From Pseudomonadota bacterium (GTDB lineage Bacteria; Desulfobacterota; Desulfobulbia; Desulfobulbales; SURF-16): a DNA stretch of 64,000 nucleotides. Of the stretch, positions 1 to 9,476 are shown piece after piece. Where the stretch lies: contig JAHILF010000031.1 in assembly GCA_018897105.1 (NCBI GenBank), positions 62,001 through 126,000 of the forward strand, read 5' to 3'. The notes beneath the pieces were generated by a model that was given only the letters and a program-made list of their open reading frames with translations, ran no database searches and had not been told where the DNA came from. Made by a program: the position numbers and the translations under genes. Position 1 is the stretch's first letter. Each line of letters opens with the position of its first letter.

Positions 1-107
1 CTGCCCAACACCTGTGCTCATTTTACTCCACAAGGCCCAAAGCTTGCATTTACAAAATAACAGGATAATTTTACTGAATAATGGCCTATTTTTCTGTGGA
101 GGATTCA

Positions 108-1922
108 ATGAATTTCAGTTTCCGCAACTTTCTCATTCTTATTCTGGTGGCAGTAGCAGTTCTCATCGCTGTAGATTTCTGGAAAGCGGAAAAGAAACTT
201 CCCGAAGTTGACTACTCCACTTTCATGGCCCAGTTGAACGATAAAGAGATCACAAAGGTGGCCATAGAAGGAGGAATAATTGAAGCAACGGACAAATTTG
301 ATCGGCAATATCAGACATTTGCACCTGATGTCAAAACAGTTTTGGAAAAACTTGAAAAACAGAATATTTCTATCAGTACACGTCCGCCAAAGGGAACCTC
401 CATCTTTTCTCCATTTCTATTGATCATTGTTTTGGGCGGTTGGATGTATTTCCTGATGCGGCAGCAAAAAGGCAGCGGGTTTGCCAAGAATAACGCTTTA
501 ATAACTCCGACTAAAAAACTCGATATCACCTTTGAGGATGTGGCGGGTATTCCCGAAGCCAAGGAAGAGCTTGTTGAAACCGTAGAATTCCTCAAAAATT
601 CCAGCAAATTCACCAAACTGGGAGGACATATTCCCAAAGGCGTACTTCTTCAGGGCCCCCCGGGAACAGGCAAGACACTGCTGGCTAAGGCCATTGCCGG
701 TGAAGCGGGTGTTCCATTCTACAGTATGAGTGGGTCTGATTTTGTGGAAATGTTCGTAGGCGTCGGCGCGTCAAGAGTTCGTAATCTTTTTGACCAGGCA
801 AAAAAAAGCGCGCCCTGTATTATTTTCATAGATGAAATAGATGCAGTGGGAAGAAGCCGTGGAGCTGCAGGCGCTCAAGGTGGGCAGGACGAAAGGGAGC
901 AAACCCTGAATGCCTTGCTGGTTGAGATGGATGGCTTTAAATCAGGGGAAACAGTTATCATAGTTGCCGCCACCAATCGCCCTGACGTACTTGACCCTGC
1001 CCTTCTGCGCCCAGGACGTTTTGATCGCCAGGTCAACATTTTACCTCCCGATGTGAAAGGAAGACAAAAGATTCTTGAGGTGCATGCCAAGAAACTCATC
1101 ATGGGCAACGATGTTGCGCTTGTTAAAGTTGCCAAAAGCACCCCGGGGTTCACCGGTGCAGAGCTTGCCAACCTCATGAATGAATCGGCGCTGATGGCGG
1201 CCCGCAAAAACAAGAATTTTATAGAGACTGTTGATATTGAAGAAGCAAAGGACAGAATACTCATGGGAGCTGAACGCAAAGGAATGGTTATCACCGAACA
1301 GGAAAGAAAAGTGACGGCCTACCATGAGGCTGGACACGCTATTGTTGCGGAATTGCTGCCCGATGCCGACCCGGTCCATAAAATAACTATTATCCCGAGG
1401 GGAAGGGCAATGGGCGTGACGCAGCAGATCCCATTGGACGACCGACACTCCTATTCGCGGGAGTACCTGAGATCCAGGATAATGACTCTGCTGGGGGGCA
1501 GGACAGCGGAAGAAATTATTTTTAACCAATTTACCACCGGGGCCAGCAGTGATCTTCAGTCAGCAACAGAAATCGCCACCAAGATGATTTGCGAATGGGG
1601 CATGAGTGATCTGCTCGGCCCCCGCGCTTATGTCGTGGCTGACCAGAGTTTTCTCCAGACCGGTACGGTAAAACGCTCTTACAGTGAAGAGACTGCGCGG
1701 GCCATAGATATGGAAATCAATAAAATCATAGAAGATTGCTACCAGGAAACCATGATCATTCTTGAGGGGAAAATAGGCTTTCTCCACAAACTTGCTGAGA
1801 CACTGCTTTTGTCAGAAACCATTAATGCAGAAGAGGTTAATATTATTCTAAAATGTAAGGAGATCAGCAGACTGAACGAAGAAATGTTGCGCGGCAGACA
1901 ACAACGAACATATCCAACATAG
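108..1922 (+). CDS. ftsH: ATP-dependent zinc metalloprotease FtsH
   Basis: Membrane-anchored AAA+ protease that degrades misfolded membrane proteins and regulatory substrates. The 604-aa product has an N-terminal membrane segment (about residues 5-25), a short periplasmic domain, and a second membrane segment near 100-120. The AAA module carries Walker A GPPGTGKT (about 184-191) and Walker B IIFIDEID, and the zinc motif HEAGH lies near residue 406. ATG 108 is chosen because GGAGG lies 5 nt upstream; an upstream in-frame ATG at 81 lacks a Shine-Dalgarno (SD) sequence. Length is usual for the family. It is followed by palindromic DNA and then an unrelated cytochrome operon, so it is probably transcribed separately. 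Family assignment is secure; substrates cannot be told from sequence. Confidence 0.97.
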   Translation: MNFSFRNFLILILVAVAVLIAVDFWKAEKKLPEVDYSTFMAQLNDKEITKVAIEGGIIEATDKFDRQYQTFAPDVKTVLEKLEKQNISISTRPPKGTSIFSPFLLIIVLGGWMYFLMRQQKGSGFAKNNALITPTKKLDITFEDVAGIPEAKEELVETVEFLKNSSKFTKLGGHIPKGVLLQGPPGTGKTLLAKAIAGEAGVPFYSMSGSDFVEMFVGVGASRVRNLFDQAKKSAPCIIFIDEIDAVGRSRGAAGAQGGQDEREQTLNALLVEMDGFKSGETVIIVAATNRPDVLDPALLRPGRFDRQVNILPPDVKGRQKILEVHAKKLIMGNDVALVKVAKSTPGFTGAELANLMNESALMAARKNKNFIETVDIEEAKDRILMGAERKGMVITEQERKVTAYHEAGHAIVAELLPDADPVHKITIIPRGRAMGVTQQIPLDDRHSYSREYLRSRIMTLLGGRTAEEIIFNQFTTGASSDLQSATEIATKMICEWGMSDLLGPRAYVVADQSFLQTGTVKRSYSEETARAIDMEINKIIEDCYQETMIILEGKIGFLHKLAETLLLSETINAEEVNIILKCKEISRLNEEMLRGRQQRTYPT

Positions 1923-1986
1923 TGCCACACATATGTAGCTACACATGTGTAGCATGCAACACTTTCTGCCACACATGTGTGTAGCA
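1921..1986. repeat. Cluster of ACACATGTGT palindromes after ftsH
   Basis: The 16-bp perfect palindrome GCTACACATGTGTAGC lies at 1938-1953. ACACATGTGT occurs again at 1971-1980, and a related half (CACACATATGTAG) begins at 1926. The arms are not followed by a T tract, so this is not a standard terminator. It may be an operator or a short palindromic repeat; function unknown. Confidence 0.5.
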
Positions 1987-2084
1987 TCGCCTCTCCCAAA
2001 ATGAGCCTTTATTCATTTTTTTTATTTTTCCACTTCATCCTGACACGCATTTCAATTTTCACCAACAATAAACCCACAACATCT

Positions 2085-2100
2085 TGGCACTGTTTATGCT
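2085..2100 (+). promoter_or_regulatory. Putative sigma-54 promoter for the cytochrome/HybA/NrfD operon
   Basis: TTGGCAC at 2084-2090 followed by TGTTTATGCT gives GG-N10-GC spacing and matches the -24/-12 consensus TGGCAC-N5-TTGCW at nearly every fixed position. It lies about 110 bp upstream of the 2209 start codon. A sigma-54 activator is encoded in the same window at 37.5 kb, but no link to this promoter can be shown from sequence. Confidence 0.5.
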
Positions 2101-2208
2101 TAAGGATTATTTCGAACAGTATTGCAGGCGTAAGCCACATTCAAAATTAAGGGGTCGAGTTTTTTCAAGAGCCTGACTTTTTCATTCATTCTCAAAAGGA
2201 GAAAGGAA

Positions 2209-2730
2209 ATGGGTTTGAAAACAGGAAAACAAGTTGGCCTAGCTGCATTAATCGCTATGGCAGCACCATTGGTATTGCCATTTAGTGTTCATGGAGAGGT
2301 CTTTGAGCTAAGCAGCCTTGCTAACCTATATGAAGGGGTCAGCTTTGATCATGACATGCATATTGAGGCGCTTGAAGACGATTGCTCCTTATGCCACCAC
2401 CACACAGCAGGCACTCCACCTGAAGAACCGACGTGCATTCCTTGTCATAAAAACAGTCCCGAAGCTGATTCACCGGCATGCAGCAGTTGTCATCTCATCG
2501 AACCGTTTTCTTCTGCCAATCTTGCAATAAGTGAAAAAAATCCACTTCTTCATCACAAAGCAAAACCAGGGCTTAAAGCTGCTTTTCACCAGAACTGCAT
2601 GGGTTGTCACCAGGAAACTGGCGGACCTGTTGGTTGCCAGGATTGCCACGCCATGACCGAAAAGGGTGAGAAATTCTACAACACAGGAAAATACGCCCCA
2701 AAACCTCACACGGAAACTGGCCATCATTAA
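2209..2730 (+). CDS. Periplasmic pentaheme cytochrome c (class III-like)
   Basis: A 173-aa exported cytochrome with an N-terminal signal peptide (residues 1-29) and five CXXCH motifs (CSLCH, CIPCH, CSSCH, CMGCH, CQDCH). Extra histidines spaced as in cytochrome c3 proteins could serve as distal ligands. AAGGAGAAAGGAA before the ATG is a strong SD. It is the first gene of an operon with a HybA-like ferredoxin (38-bp gap) and a HybB/NrfD protein. By analogy with Hmc, Qrc, Dsr and Hyb-type complexes it probably exchanges electrons between the ferredoxin subunit and soluble periplasmic cytochromes. The direction of electron flow is unknown. Confidence 0.88.
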   Translation: MGLKTGKQVGLAALIAMAAPLVLPFSVHGEVFELSSLANLYEGVSFDHDMHIEALEDDCSLCHHHTAGTPPEEPTCIPCHKNSPEADSPACSSCHLIEPFSSANLAISEKNPLLHHKAKPGLKAAFHQNCMGCHQETGGPVGCQDCHAMTEKGEKFYNTGKYAPKPHTETGHH

Positions 2731-2768
2731 AATTGACGTAAAATTGAGACCAATGCATAGGTGAAAAT

Positions 2769-3698
2769 ATGAAGAAATTGAACAGAAGAAATTTTATCAA
2801 GGGTAGTCTGGCAGGAGGTATCGCTACTGTCGCCGCCTCCGGTAAAGCCAAAAAAGCCTCAGCAGCCGGGGGTGATTTTGGTGGCTATCCGGAAAGCATG
2901 GGAGTTCTGGTGGACATGACCAAATGTGTCGGTTGCCGCACATGTGAAGCAGCATGCAACAAGGAACAAGGCCTGCCTGAACCGGATAAACCCTTTGATG
3001 ATTACAGCGTATTTGATGAGCATCGCCACGGGGGATTGCCCCGCCGTACAACAGAAAAGGCTTACACTGTTGTAAACCGCTACAATGTTGAAGGACGTGA
3101 TCACCCTCTTTTTAGAAAATTCCAATGCAATCACTGTAACGAACCTGCTTGCCTGACCTCCTGTTTTGTCAATGCCTACACAAAAACTCCTGAAGGGGCA
3201 GTTATCTATAACCCCAAAGTATGTGTCGGCTGCCGTACATGCATGGTGGCCTGTCCCTTTTATGTTCCCGCATACAGTTTCACCAGTGCTATCAATCCGG
3301 TAGTTAAAAAATGCATCATGTGCTATGACACCCGCCTTAAATTCGGACGTCCACCTGCATGTGTTGAATCTTGTCCTCAAGGCGTAATGACTTTCGGTAA
3401 ACGGAAAGACCTTATTGCTCTTGCCCATCAAAAGATTGAGGGAAACCCGGGGAAATACGTCGATCACTTGTATGGAGAACATGAAGTAGGCGGTACATCG
3501 TGGATGTATCTCTCTGATGTGCCATTTGACAAGATCGGCTTTGACATGCACCTCGGAAAAGAACCAATTATCAGCTACGTCAAGGATTTTCTTGCCATGG
3601 TCCCTATGGTTCTCTGCATCTGGCCAGCATTGTTCACCGGCTTTCATCTCCTGTCAACCAGGAAACAGGCAAATAAAGAAGAGTCGCCCAAGGCATAA
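2769..3698 (+). CDS. Tat-exported 4x[4Fe-4S] ferredoxin subunit, HybA-like
   Basis: A 309-aa iron-sulfur subunit. The N-terminus has a twin-arginine motif (NRRNFIKG) followed by a hydrophobic stretch, indicating folded export to the periplasm. Four cysteine clusters are visible: CVGCRTCEAAC, CNHCNEPAC with a later CF, CVGCRTCMVAC, and CIMC with CVESCP. This is the layout of HybA/DsrO/HmcB-type subunits that carry four [4Fe-4S] clusters. A C-terminal hydrophobic segment (about 275-297) probably anchors it, as in HybA. It lies between the pentaheme cytochrome and the NrfD-type membrane subunit and likely relays electrons between them. Confidence 0.92.
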   Translation: MKKLNRRNFIKGSLAGGIATVAASGKAKKASAAGGDFGGYPESMGVLVDMTKCVGCRTCEAACNKEQGLPEPDKPFDDYSVFDEHRHGGLPRRTTEKAYTVVNRYNVEGRDHPLFRKFQCNHCNEPACLTSCFVNAYTKTPEGAVIYNPKVCVGCRTCMVACPFYVPAYSFTSAINPVVKKCIMCYDTRLKFGRPPACVESCPQGVMTFGKRKDLIALAHQKIEGNPGKYVDHLYGEHEVGGTSWMYLSDVPFDKIGFDMHLGKEPIISYVKDFLAMVPMVLCIWPALFTGFHLLSTRKQANKEESPKA

Positions 3699-3710
3699 CA
3701 GGAGGAAGAA

Positions 3711-4967
3711 ATGAAAAAATTAATAGCTGAAGGCTTCCAGCCCATCGATACACTCATAAAGCCAAACACCAACAATCCTTGGTCCTGGAAAGATAAACTG
3801 TTTCTCGGGTTAAGTCCAAAGGATTACATGAAGCAACTTTTTCGTAATCCCTTCAACTGGATACTTGCCATCATTTATGCAGTCGGAATTCCGATCCTTG
3901 TCGGACGTTTCATATTCGGCCTCGGCTGGGCTACCCATGGTTCCTACGATTATCCCTGGGGGCTTTTTCTTGGCTGGGGTCTATTTGTCATGGTTCCCTT
4001 ATCAGCTTCCGGGTTTATGATGGGAACCACGGTCGAACTCTTCGGCAGAAAGGATTTCAAGCCGATTGAACGTCTCGGTCTGTTAAACGGACTGCTTGGC
4101 TACTTCTTCGCTGTTGTCTTTCTCCAGGTCGACCTCGGCCAACCATGGCGTCTGGTTTACCCAATGTTTGTTTCACTCGGGCCTGCAGCGGTTCTCTTTC
4201 TGGTGGCCTGGCATGTTGCTACCTATCTCTCCGTGCAGATTGCCGAATTAGTGCCGGCAACCAGCGAGTTAATGGGATGGGTAAAGCCCAAAAAATTCAT
4301 CAAAAGCATCGTATTGGGACTGACCATCGCAGGTATCATACTTTCTACTCTGCATCAGGGCGCTTTGGGTGCACTCTTTACCTATGCGCCCGGCAAGGTC
4401 CACCCCCTCTGGTATTCGGCTGCCTTCCAATGGTTCCATTTTTTCTGCTCTTCCATATTCGGCGGCCTTTCCATGCTGATTGTTGTCAGCACCCTCAGCA
4501 AATGGTTCTTGCAATGGCGATGCGATGCCAATTTCAGCAAAAATCTCGACAAGATCACCTTGGGGATAGCCAAGGGTTGTTCTATGGCCCTCATCACCTA
4601 TCTTGTTATCAAATTGGTTGCACTTGCCCATGATAATGAGTGGGGATATCTCCTTACAAGTTGGGGGCAGTTGTATATTTTTGAAATTATAGCGGGTTCC
4701 ATCGTGCCACTCGTCTTCTTTACCATGGCTATCCGGACGGGCAGAGCAGGACTCGCACGTTTCGCCGCCTTTATTGCTGTATTCGGCATCGCTTTAAACA
4801 GGTTGAACACGGCCTTGATAGCCTTTAACTGGCATCTATATCAGGAAATTCCTCACTGGCGAGAGTTTGTTATCGCCATAATGGTTTATGCCACATATAT
4901 CGTAGTTTACCGGGCAGTGCTGTATCGTCTGCCAATTCTTTATACGTGGCAGGGGGATTCCAAATAA
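3711..4967 (+). CDS. NrfD/HybB-type quinone-interacting membrane subunit
   Basis: A 418-aa integral membrane protein with about ten transmembrane helices. It resembles HybB/HmcC/DsrP of the NrfD (PsrC) superfamily and contains the segment YDYPWGLFLGWG typical of these proteins. The family exchanges electrons or protons with menaquinone in the cytoplasmic membrane and has no heme. It starts 12 bp after the ferredoxin gene behind a strong SD (AGGAGGAAGAA). With the two upstream genes it forms a three-subunit quinone:periplasm oxidoreductase. No catalytic molybdopterin, hydrogenase or nitrite reductase subunit is adjacent, so the module probably feeds or drains cytochromes. Confidence 0.92.
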   Translation: MKKLIAEGFQPIDTLIKPNTNNPWSWKDKLFLGLSPKDYMKQLFRNPFNWILAIIYAVGIPILVGRFIFGLGWATHGSYDYPWGLFLGWGLFVMVPLSASGFMMGTTVELFGRKDFKPIERLGLLNGLLGYFFAVVFLQVDLGQPWRLVYPMFVSLGPAAVLFLVAWHVATYLSVQIAELVPATSELMGWVKPKKFIKSIVLGLTIAGIILSTLHQGALGALFTYAPGKVHPLWYSAAFQWFHFFCSSIFGGLSMLIVVSTLSKWFLQWRCDANFSKNLDKITLGIAKGCSMALITYLVIKLVALAHDNEWGYLLTSWGQLYIFEIIAGSIVPLVFFTMAIRTGRAGLARFAAFIAVFGIALNRLNTALIAFNWHLYQEIPHWREFVIAIMVYATYIVVYRAVLYRLPILYTWQGDSK

Positions 4968-4999
4968 ACACCATTCCCTCTTAACGTTAATTATTAAAG

Positions 5000-5025
5000 G
5001 CAGGGGAGCCTCATGTCTCCCCTGC
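5000..5025 (+). other. Hairpin in the leader of the downstream kinase gene
   Basis: GCAGGGGAG (5000-5008) pairs perfectly with CTCCCCTGC (5017-5025) around an 8-nt loop. No T tract follows, so it is not a canonical terminator. It lies 16 nt before the kinase ATG, between nrfD-type and kinase genes, and might limit read-through, protect the upstream mRNA 3' end, or affect translation. Confidence 0.5.
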
Positions 5026-5041
5026 TATCTCAAGGCTGACA

Positions 5042-6901
5042 ATGATTCTACCGCTCAAATCGACCATCTACACTATTTACCTGGCAGTCTTCGCCGCCTT
5101 GGTAATCCTGCTCAGCCAGGGAGTCCGTCAATACCAGCTCTATCACCAACATGAAGCCATTATCTCCCAGACCGAAAGTCTTATTTTTCAATTTTCCATT
5201 ATCCGCGAACACGTGTCTGAGGCCCTTCTGGAGGATGGTCAGCAATCGAAACTTTCCGGCATTTCAACGGAAATGGAAAAACTTAACAGCAATCTGACAG
5301 CCATTCTGAGCGAAAAAAACATTGGAGATGAATATAAACTGCCTTTTTTAAACAGCATTGATCTGCCCGGAATTATCCTTCTACTGCGAAAAATTGAATC
5401 AGGAGCAGGGGAGATTGAAAACAAGCGCAATCTAAATAGCGAAATGCGCACTCTGGGAGAAAGGCTCCTCCTCTTTGACCGGGTACTGGTAAATAACTCC
5501 AAAAAAAAGTTGATAGGCTTTCAGAATATCATCATCGGCTCTACTACCTTTGTCGTCTTTTTGCTGGTGACGGTGCTAACCCTTTTTCATCGCCAACTGA
5601 TTGTACCTTTGCTGCAACTTATTAACAAAAGTAGTGAGGCAGCTTCCGGGCAGAACACCAGCATTCAGGTGAATAGCCCATCCAAAGAATTAACTAATCT
5701 TACCGGTTCTATTGACGACCTGCTGGAACAACGCAGTGTTTTGCAGCTGCAACTGCAAAACTATCGTCAAACCTTTTTAGAACTTGTCACTTCGCTGAGA
5801 GGTTTTTTCGTCGTCATTTCTCGTGAAGGCAAAATTATTGAAATCAGCAGCAATATTGCAGAAAAATGCGGCTTCACTCCAGCAGAATTGACTGGCCGAC
5901 AATGGCGTGATTTTTTCATCATGCCGCCCAATAAAGCTGACTCCAAGTTTCCCGACGCCCAATTTCTTGAGGACCCCTCCACCACATGCCAAACTTTTCA
6001 TATGTCACTTGTGACAATAGACCAAAGCCCTTCTTCTCACATTCGTTGCAGCTTCATCAAATATCCCGCGGAGGGAAACAGCGAATCGTATCATATCTAC
6101 TGCCTGGGGATTGATCTGTCCGAAGAGCAGGCTAAGATAGATGAACTGGAACAATGCCTTGCTGCTGAGATAAATAAAAAGGCGGAAATGGTACGTGTTT
6201 CGCACCTGGCCATACTTGGAGAGCTGTCGACAGGAATTGCGCATGAAGTCAGCAATCTCAGCAACGGGATCATTAATTATGCCCAGGTCCTTGCCGATGC
6301 AGCATGTGATCCTGACTTTGAAATTGAACGGGACAAACTTTTTAATAAGATTATTGTCGAGGGAGAAAAAATAGCGGGTCTGGCCAAAAACCTGCTCGCC
6401 TATGGGCAGGATGATGCGCAGTCAAAAGAACTTGCACCGATTGAAGATGTTTTGCAGAATTCACTCAATCTCATGAATCACTATTTCAGGATCGATGGGG
6501 CCACCGTTGAAACAAACTTCAATGCCACCATGCCTTACAGAACCAATGGGCGCCAGATGCAGCAGGTCTTTCTCAATATACTTAACAATGCCCGTCGAGC
6601 ACTCAACGAACGCTATCCGCAAAAGGATGAGAATAAAATAATCAAGATCAGCACCAATGAATTTGAAAAAAACGGGAAAAAGATGATCCGCCTGATCTTT
6701 ACCGATTTTGGCATCGGAATATCAGGTGAGAATTTAAAAAAGGTTTTTGAACCTTCATTTTCAACGAAACCTGCTTCAGAGGGAATTGGTTTGGGGCTTA
6801 CAGTGAGCCGCGAACTGATTGCCCAGCACCATGGAGAAATCTATCTGGAAAGCCAGCCCAATGACCATACTACCGTGACCGTAGAGCTTCCGCTAATTTA
6901 A
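5042..6901 (+). CDS. PAS-containing sensor histidine kinase
   Basis: A 619-aa membrane histidine kinase. It has a transmembrane helix at about 8-28, a periplasmic helical sensor region to about 155, a second helix near 160-185, and a HAMP-like linker. A PAS domain (about 240-360) follows, then HisKA with H401 in AHEVSN, and a HATPase with N box NILNNARRAL, G1 DFGIGIS and G2 GIGLGLTVS. AAGGCTGACA precedes the ATG. It follows the cytochrome/HybA/NrfD operon by 74 bp with a hairpin in the gap. No response regulator is adjacent, so its partner is unknown. It overlaps the convergent lipoprotein gene by 32 bp. Confidence 0.9.
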   Translation: MILPLKSTIYTIYLAVFAALVILLSQGVRQYQLYHQHEAIISQTESLIFQFSIIREHVSEALLEDGQQSKLSGISTEMEKLNSNLTAILSEKNIGDEYKLPFLNSIDLPGIILLLRKIESGAGEIENKRNLNSEMRTLGERLLLFDRVLVNNSKKKLIGFQNIIIGSTTFVVFLLVTVLTLFHRQLIVPLLQLINKSSEAASGQNTSIQVNSPSKELTNLTGSIDDLLEQRSVLQLQLQNYRQTFLELVTSLRGFFVVISREGKIIEISSNIAEKCGFTPAELTGRQWRDFFIMPPNKADSKFPDAQFLEDPSTTCQTFHMSLVTIDQSPSSHIRCSFIKYPAEGNSESYHIYCLGIDLSEEQAKIDELEQCLAAEINKKAEMVRVSHLAILGELSTGIAHEVSNLSNGIINYAQVLADAACDPDFEIERDKLFNKIIVEGEKIAGLAKNLLAYGQDDAQSKELAPIEDVLQNSLNLMNHYFRIDGATVETNFNATMPYRTNGRQMQQVFLNILNNARRALNERYPQKDENKIIKISTNEFEKNGKKMIRLIFTDFGIGISGENLKKVFEPSFSTKPASEGIGLGLTVSRELIAQHHGEIYLESQPNDHTTVTVELPLI

Positions 6902-8339
6902 CCACGACCAATGTATCCGTGGCGGCATCAAGTTCGATCCAACCTGTTACCTTGTTTGACGAAAGATCAATTACGGAAACGCCACCTTTATATTCATCAC
7001 CCACATATAGCCACTGCCGAGTGAGTGAGACATCCATTTCAAAGGGCATACCGCCAATTTGGATCCCCCGGGAAGCATTGAGCTGACCGGGGCTCAGCAC
7101 TGAAACAGTACCTGATCCGTAATTCGAAATATAAATATGGCTGTTGCCAAATACAAGCCGTCTCGGTTTGATGCCTACATTAATACGAAACTTGTCCCTG
7201 CCACCGGGAAGTTCAAAAACCGACACAGAATTACTGGAACTTTCTGCCACATAGAGATAGTTATCCCGCTCCAGCAGACCATCAGGTGTTCCACCTGTAT
7301 TAACCGTATTGACTATCGCCAAGGAAGTTGCATCCAGGAAATATACCTTCTGGGCATAGGCACAGGAAATCGCAAGAAGATTCTGATCCTCAAGGTAGAG
7401 CATATATTTGGGTCGTGAGCCAATGCGGATCTGTCCGTCAACAGTACCTGTTTGCAGATCGAGACGGAGCAGATTGTTGCCCATCTCATCAAGCAGGTAG
7501 GCCTTCTTTCCATCCGCACTAACCGTCATGTAGGTAGCTTTTATCGAAAGAGGAATCCTGATTTGATCGATCAGTCTGTTTGAGGTTAGCTCAAAAATCT
7601 TAACGGCAGAGTCCTTGGGGGCAAGTACGTAAAGTCGATTTGCTGCCAGATTTGCGACAATAGTGGTCGGCTTACCGCTGATGCCAATGGAACCGCATAC
7701 CATATTCAAATCGGTTCTGATAATGTAAATGGTATCAAGTAATGGACAGGAGACATAAGCCAGATCTGTCACAAGGGGAATACTCTGCAGGTTAATACTC
7801 ATATTGGGCTGGAGGAGGGCTGTCCCCTGCATGGAACCAGCAGTATCCCATGTCAGGAAAAGAGATGTACTGTCTCCTTTAGCAAGGTGGAGTTCCGCGG
7901 GAAAATTGATTTCAACAACCGGATTATCCACCGACAGAAAAATCATTTCCCCGTTACGATCGAGGGCAGCCTTTTCAACTGTAAATCTGATATTCTGATA
8001 TTGGCCGGCCGGAACCCCTCCTCTGGCGGCAAGAATCTGCCCGTTGGAGCGCACCTCCTGACGATGAATTTCCTCCCTGGTTGCCCTGATAGGGAACCAC
8101 GTATTGTAGGACCCAACCTCAAGATTACTGATTTTCATCCACAGATTGGGACCTTCAGGCTCTTTCAAGCGCAAAAAGACAGATAGCCTTGCATCACCGC
8201 TGCTTTCCTGAAGAGCCGCATGTGATAAGGAATCGCCACCAACCGCCCCACCCTGCTGACAACCGGCAAGAAAAAAAATTCCACAAAACAGAAAAAGCAA
8301 ATGCGAGACGATATTTACCCCACTCAAACGAGCTCTCAT
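6870..8339 (-). CDS. Lipoprotein with DUF4382 domain and YVTN-type beta-propeller
   Basis: A 489-aa secreted lipoprotein with signal peptide and lipobox LAGC (Cys27). A DUF4382-like beta-sandwich (about 50-205) opens with ARLSVFLRLKEP. The rest (about 210-480) consists of repeated blades of the YVTN/SMP-30 kind, for example NRLYVLAP and HIYISNYGSGTVSVL, forming a probable seven-bladed propeller. It is the last gene of the large minus-strand conduit operon, 36 bp after the filament-type cytochrome. It is probably an outer-membrane protein displayed in the periplasm or at the surface; a binding or scaffold role for the cytochromes is inference. No heme motif is present. Confidence 0.82.
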   Translation of the reverse strand: MRARLSGVNIVSHLLFLFCGIFFLAGCQQGGAVGGDSLSHAALQESSGDARLSVFLRLKEPEGPNLWMKISNLEVGSYNTWFPIRATREEIHRQEVRSNGQILAARGGVPAGQYQNIRFTVEKAALDRNGEMIFLSVDNPVVEINFPAELHLAKGDSTSLFLTWDTAGSMQGTALLQPNMSINLQSIPLVTDLAYVSCPLLDTIYIIRTDLNMVCGSIGISGKPTTIVANLAANRLYVLAPKDSAVKIFELTSNRLIDQIRIPLSIKATYMTVSADGKKAYLLDEMGNNLLRLDLQTGTVDGQIRIGSRPKYMLYLEDQNLLAISCAYAQKVYFLDATSLAIVNTVNTGGTPDGLLERDNYLYVAESSSNSVSVFELPGGRDKFRINVGIKPRRLVFGNSHIYISNYGSGTVSVLSPGQLNASRGIQIGGMPFEMDVSLTRQWLYVGDEYKGGVSVIDLSSNKVTGWIELDAATDTLVVVKLAEALRSR

Positions 8340-8375
8340 AATTATAAACCTGTTTTTTAAAATCGATAAAACCGA

Positions 8376-9464
8376 TCAATCTTTGGTCGTATGGCAAACA
8401 GCACAACCGTTATAGCCGCCGCCTGGCCACGATTTATAATCCCACCTCAATATGGCCTGATACTGCGTACCATGGGCTCGATGACATGAAAGGCACATGA
8501 CAATAGCATCATCAGGAGCGGTATATATGGTGCTGTTGATTATCTCTGTTTTACTTGCTGTTGCAACCGGAGAAATGACGCTGTAGACATTATTGGAGCC
8601 TGATCCCCCGTTATATGCCGCATATTCATCCGTCGAAGCGGCCCTGCCCATATCAAAATCGGTGGGATGCCTCAACCAGACTCCGGCACCAAATGTGCCA
8701 GAAGTAATCTTGCCCGAGCCTTGATGAAAGTCACCATGGCACTTGGCACAAAGACTACTGATGGTGCTGTTATCGTTTTGCGTCTCCGAGGTTCTGTCAA
8801 TTCCGTAATATTTGTTATGGCGGTTGCTTGCAGGACGATACTCATATTGCTGATCCTCCCATCCCTGCACGGAGTAGAGAAAGCGATAACTGTTCGCCAA
8901 TGTCGACCCGTCCTTCCACATGGTCATATCATTTGCATGATGGGACTTCATCATGGAGTTGATTTCACCGCTTACCGTACGGTCACCATGACAGCCACTG
9001 GTTCCGGCGCACGTGAGTTGCGTGCCTAAATCAACGCCACCGGGAGGTACATTGCCTAATCGAGTGTCTGAAGTTGCAATACCATTCACATTATGGCCGG
9101 TTGCATTCTGTCCGCTACTCACCCAGTAAAAATTTCCACCAGCCAGAGTAGTGGTGTTACCCTCCGTACCTGTGATACTGTATTCAGGAGGATTAGTTTG
9201 CAGAACATAAGGCGTGGTAAGAGTGCCGACACTATTATTTCCCTGATGACAGCCAATACAGTTGGTATTGAGCAAGGCTTCATTAGGTGTTAATGATAAA
9301 TCCAAAGATCCATTTATCATATTCTGCGCAACAGCGTTGCCTCCCTGGCTGTTGTGCATGGTATGACAATTGCCACATTGACCCGTAACCTTGGCATAGC
9401 AAACAAGCGGAAACAGGATCAAAGGCAGCGTAACCAGCCCCTTGAGACCTTTTGTTGTCTTCAT
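8376..9464 (-). CDS. Secreted filament-type multiheme cytochrome, paralogue B (5 CXXCH + CX5CH)
   Basis: A 362-aa exported cytochrome with five canonical motifs (CGNCH, CIGCH, CAKCH, CLSCH, CAVCH) and one CX5CH (CAGTSGCH). The first motif reads CGNCHTMHNSQGG, the arrangement at the first heme of OmcS-type nanowire cytochromes. It shares ordered blocks with the 20694-21812 protein: LAGGNF, GHNV, QLTCAGT, WLRHPTD, SCHRAHG, LRWDY and CHTTKD at the C-terminus. ATG 9464 is preferred over GTG 9470 because AAGGGGTGACC then forms a well-spaced SD. It is co-transcribed after the NHL gene (12-bp gap). It is a probable extracellular electron carrier; polymerisation is inferred from similarity only. Confidence 0.87.
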   Translation of the reverse strand: MKTTKGLKGLVTLPLILFPLVCYAKVTGQCGNCHTMHNSQGGNAVAQNMINGSLDLSLTPNEALLNTNCIGCHQGNNSVGTLTTPYVLQTNPPEYSITGTEGNTTTLAGGNFYWVSSGQNATGHNVNGIATSDTRLGNVPPGGVDLGTQLTCAGTSGCHGDRTVSGEINSMMKSHHANDMTMWKDGSTLANSYRFLYSVQGWEDQQYEYRPASNRHNKYYGIDRTSETQNDNSTISSLCAKCHGDFHQGSGKITSGTFGAGVWLRHPTDFDMGRAASTDEYAAYNGGSGSNNVYSVISPVATASKTEIINSTIYTAPDDAIVMCLSCHRAHGTQYQAILRWDYKSWPGGGYNGCAVCHTTKD

Positions 9465-9476
9465 GGTCACCCCTTT

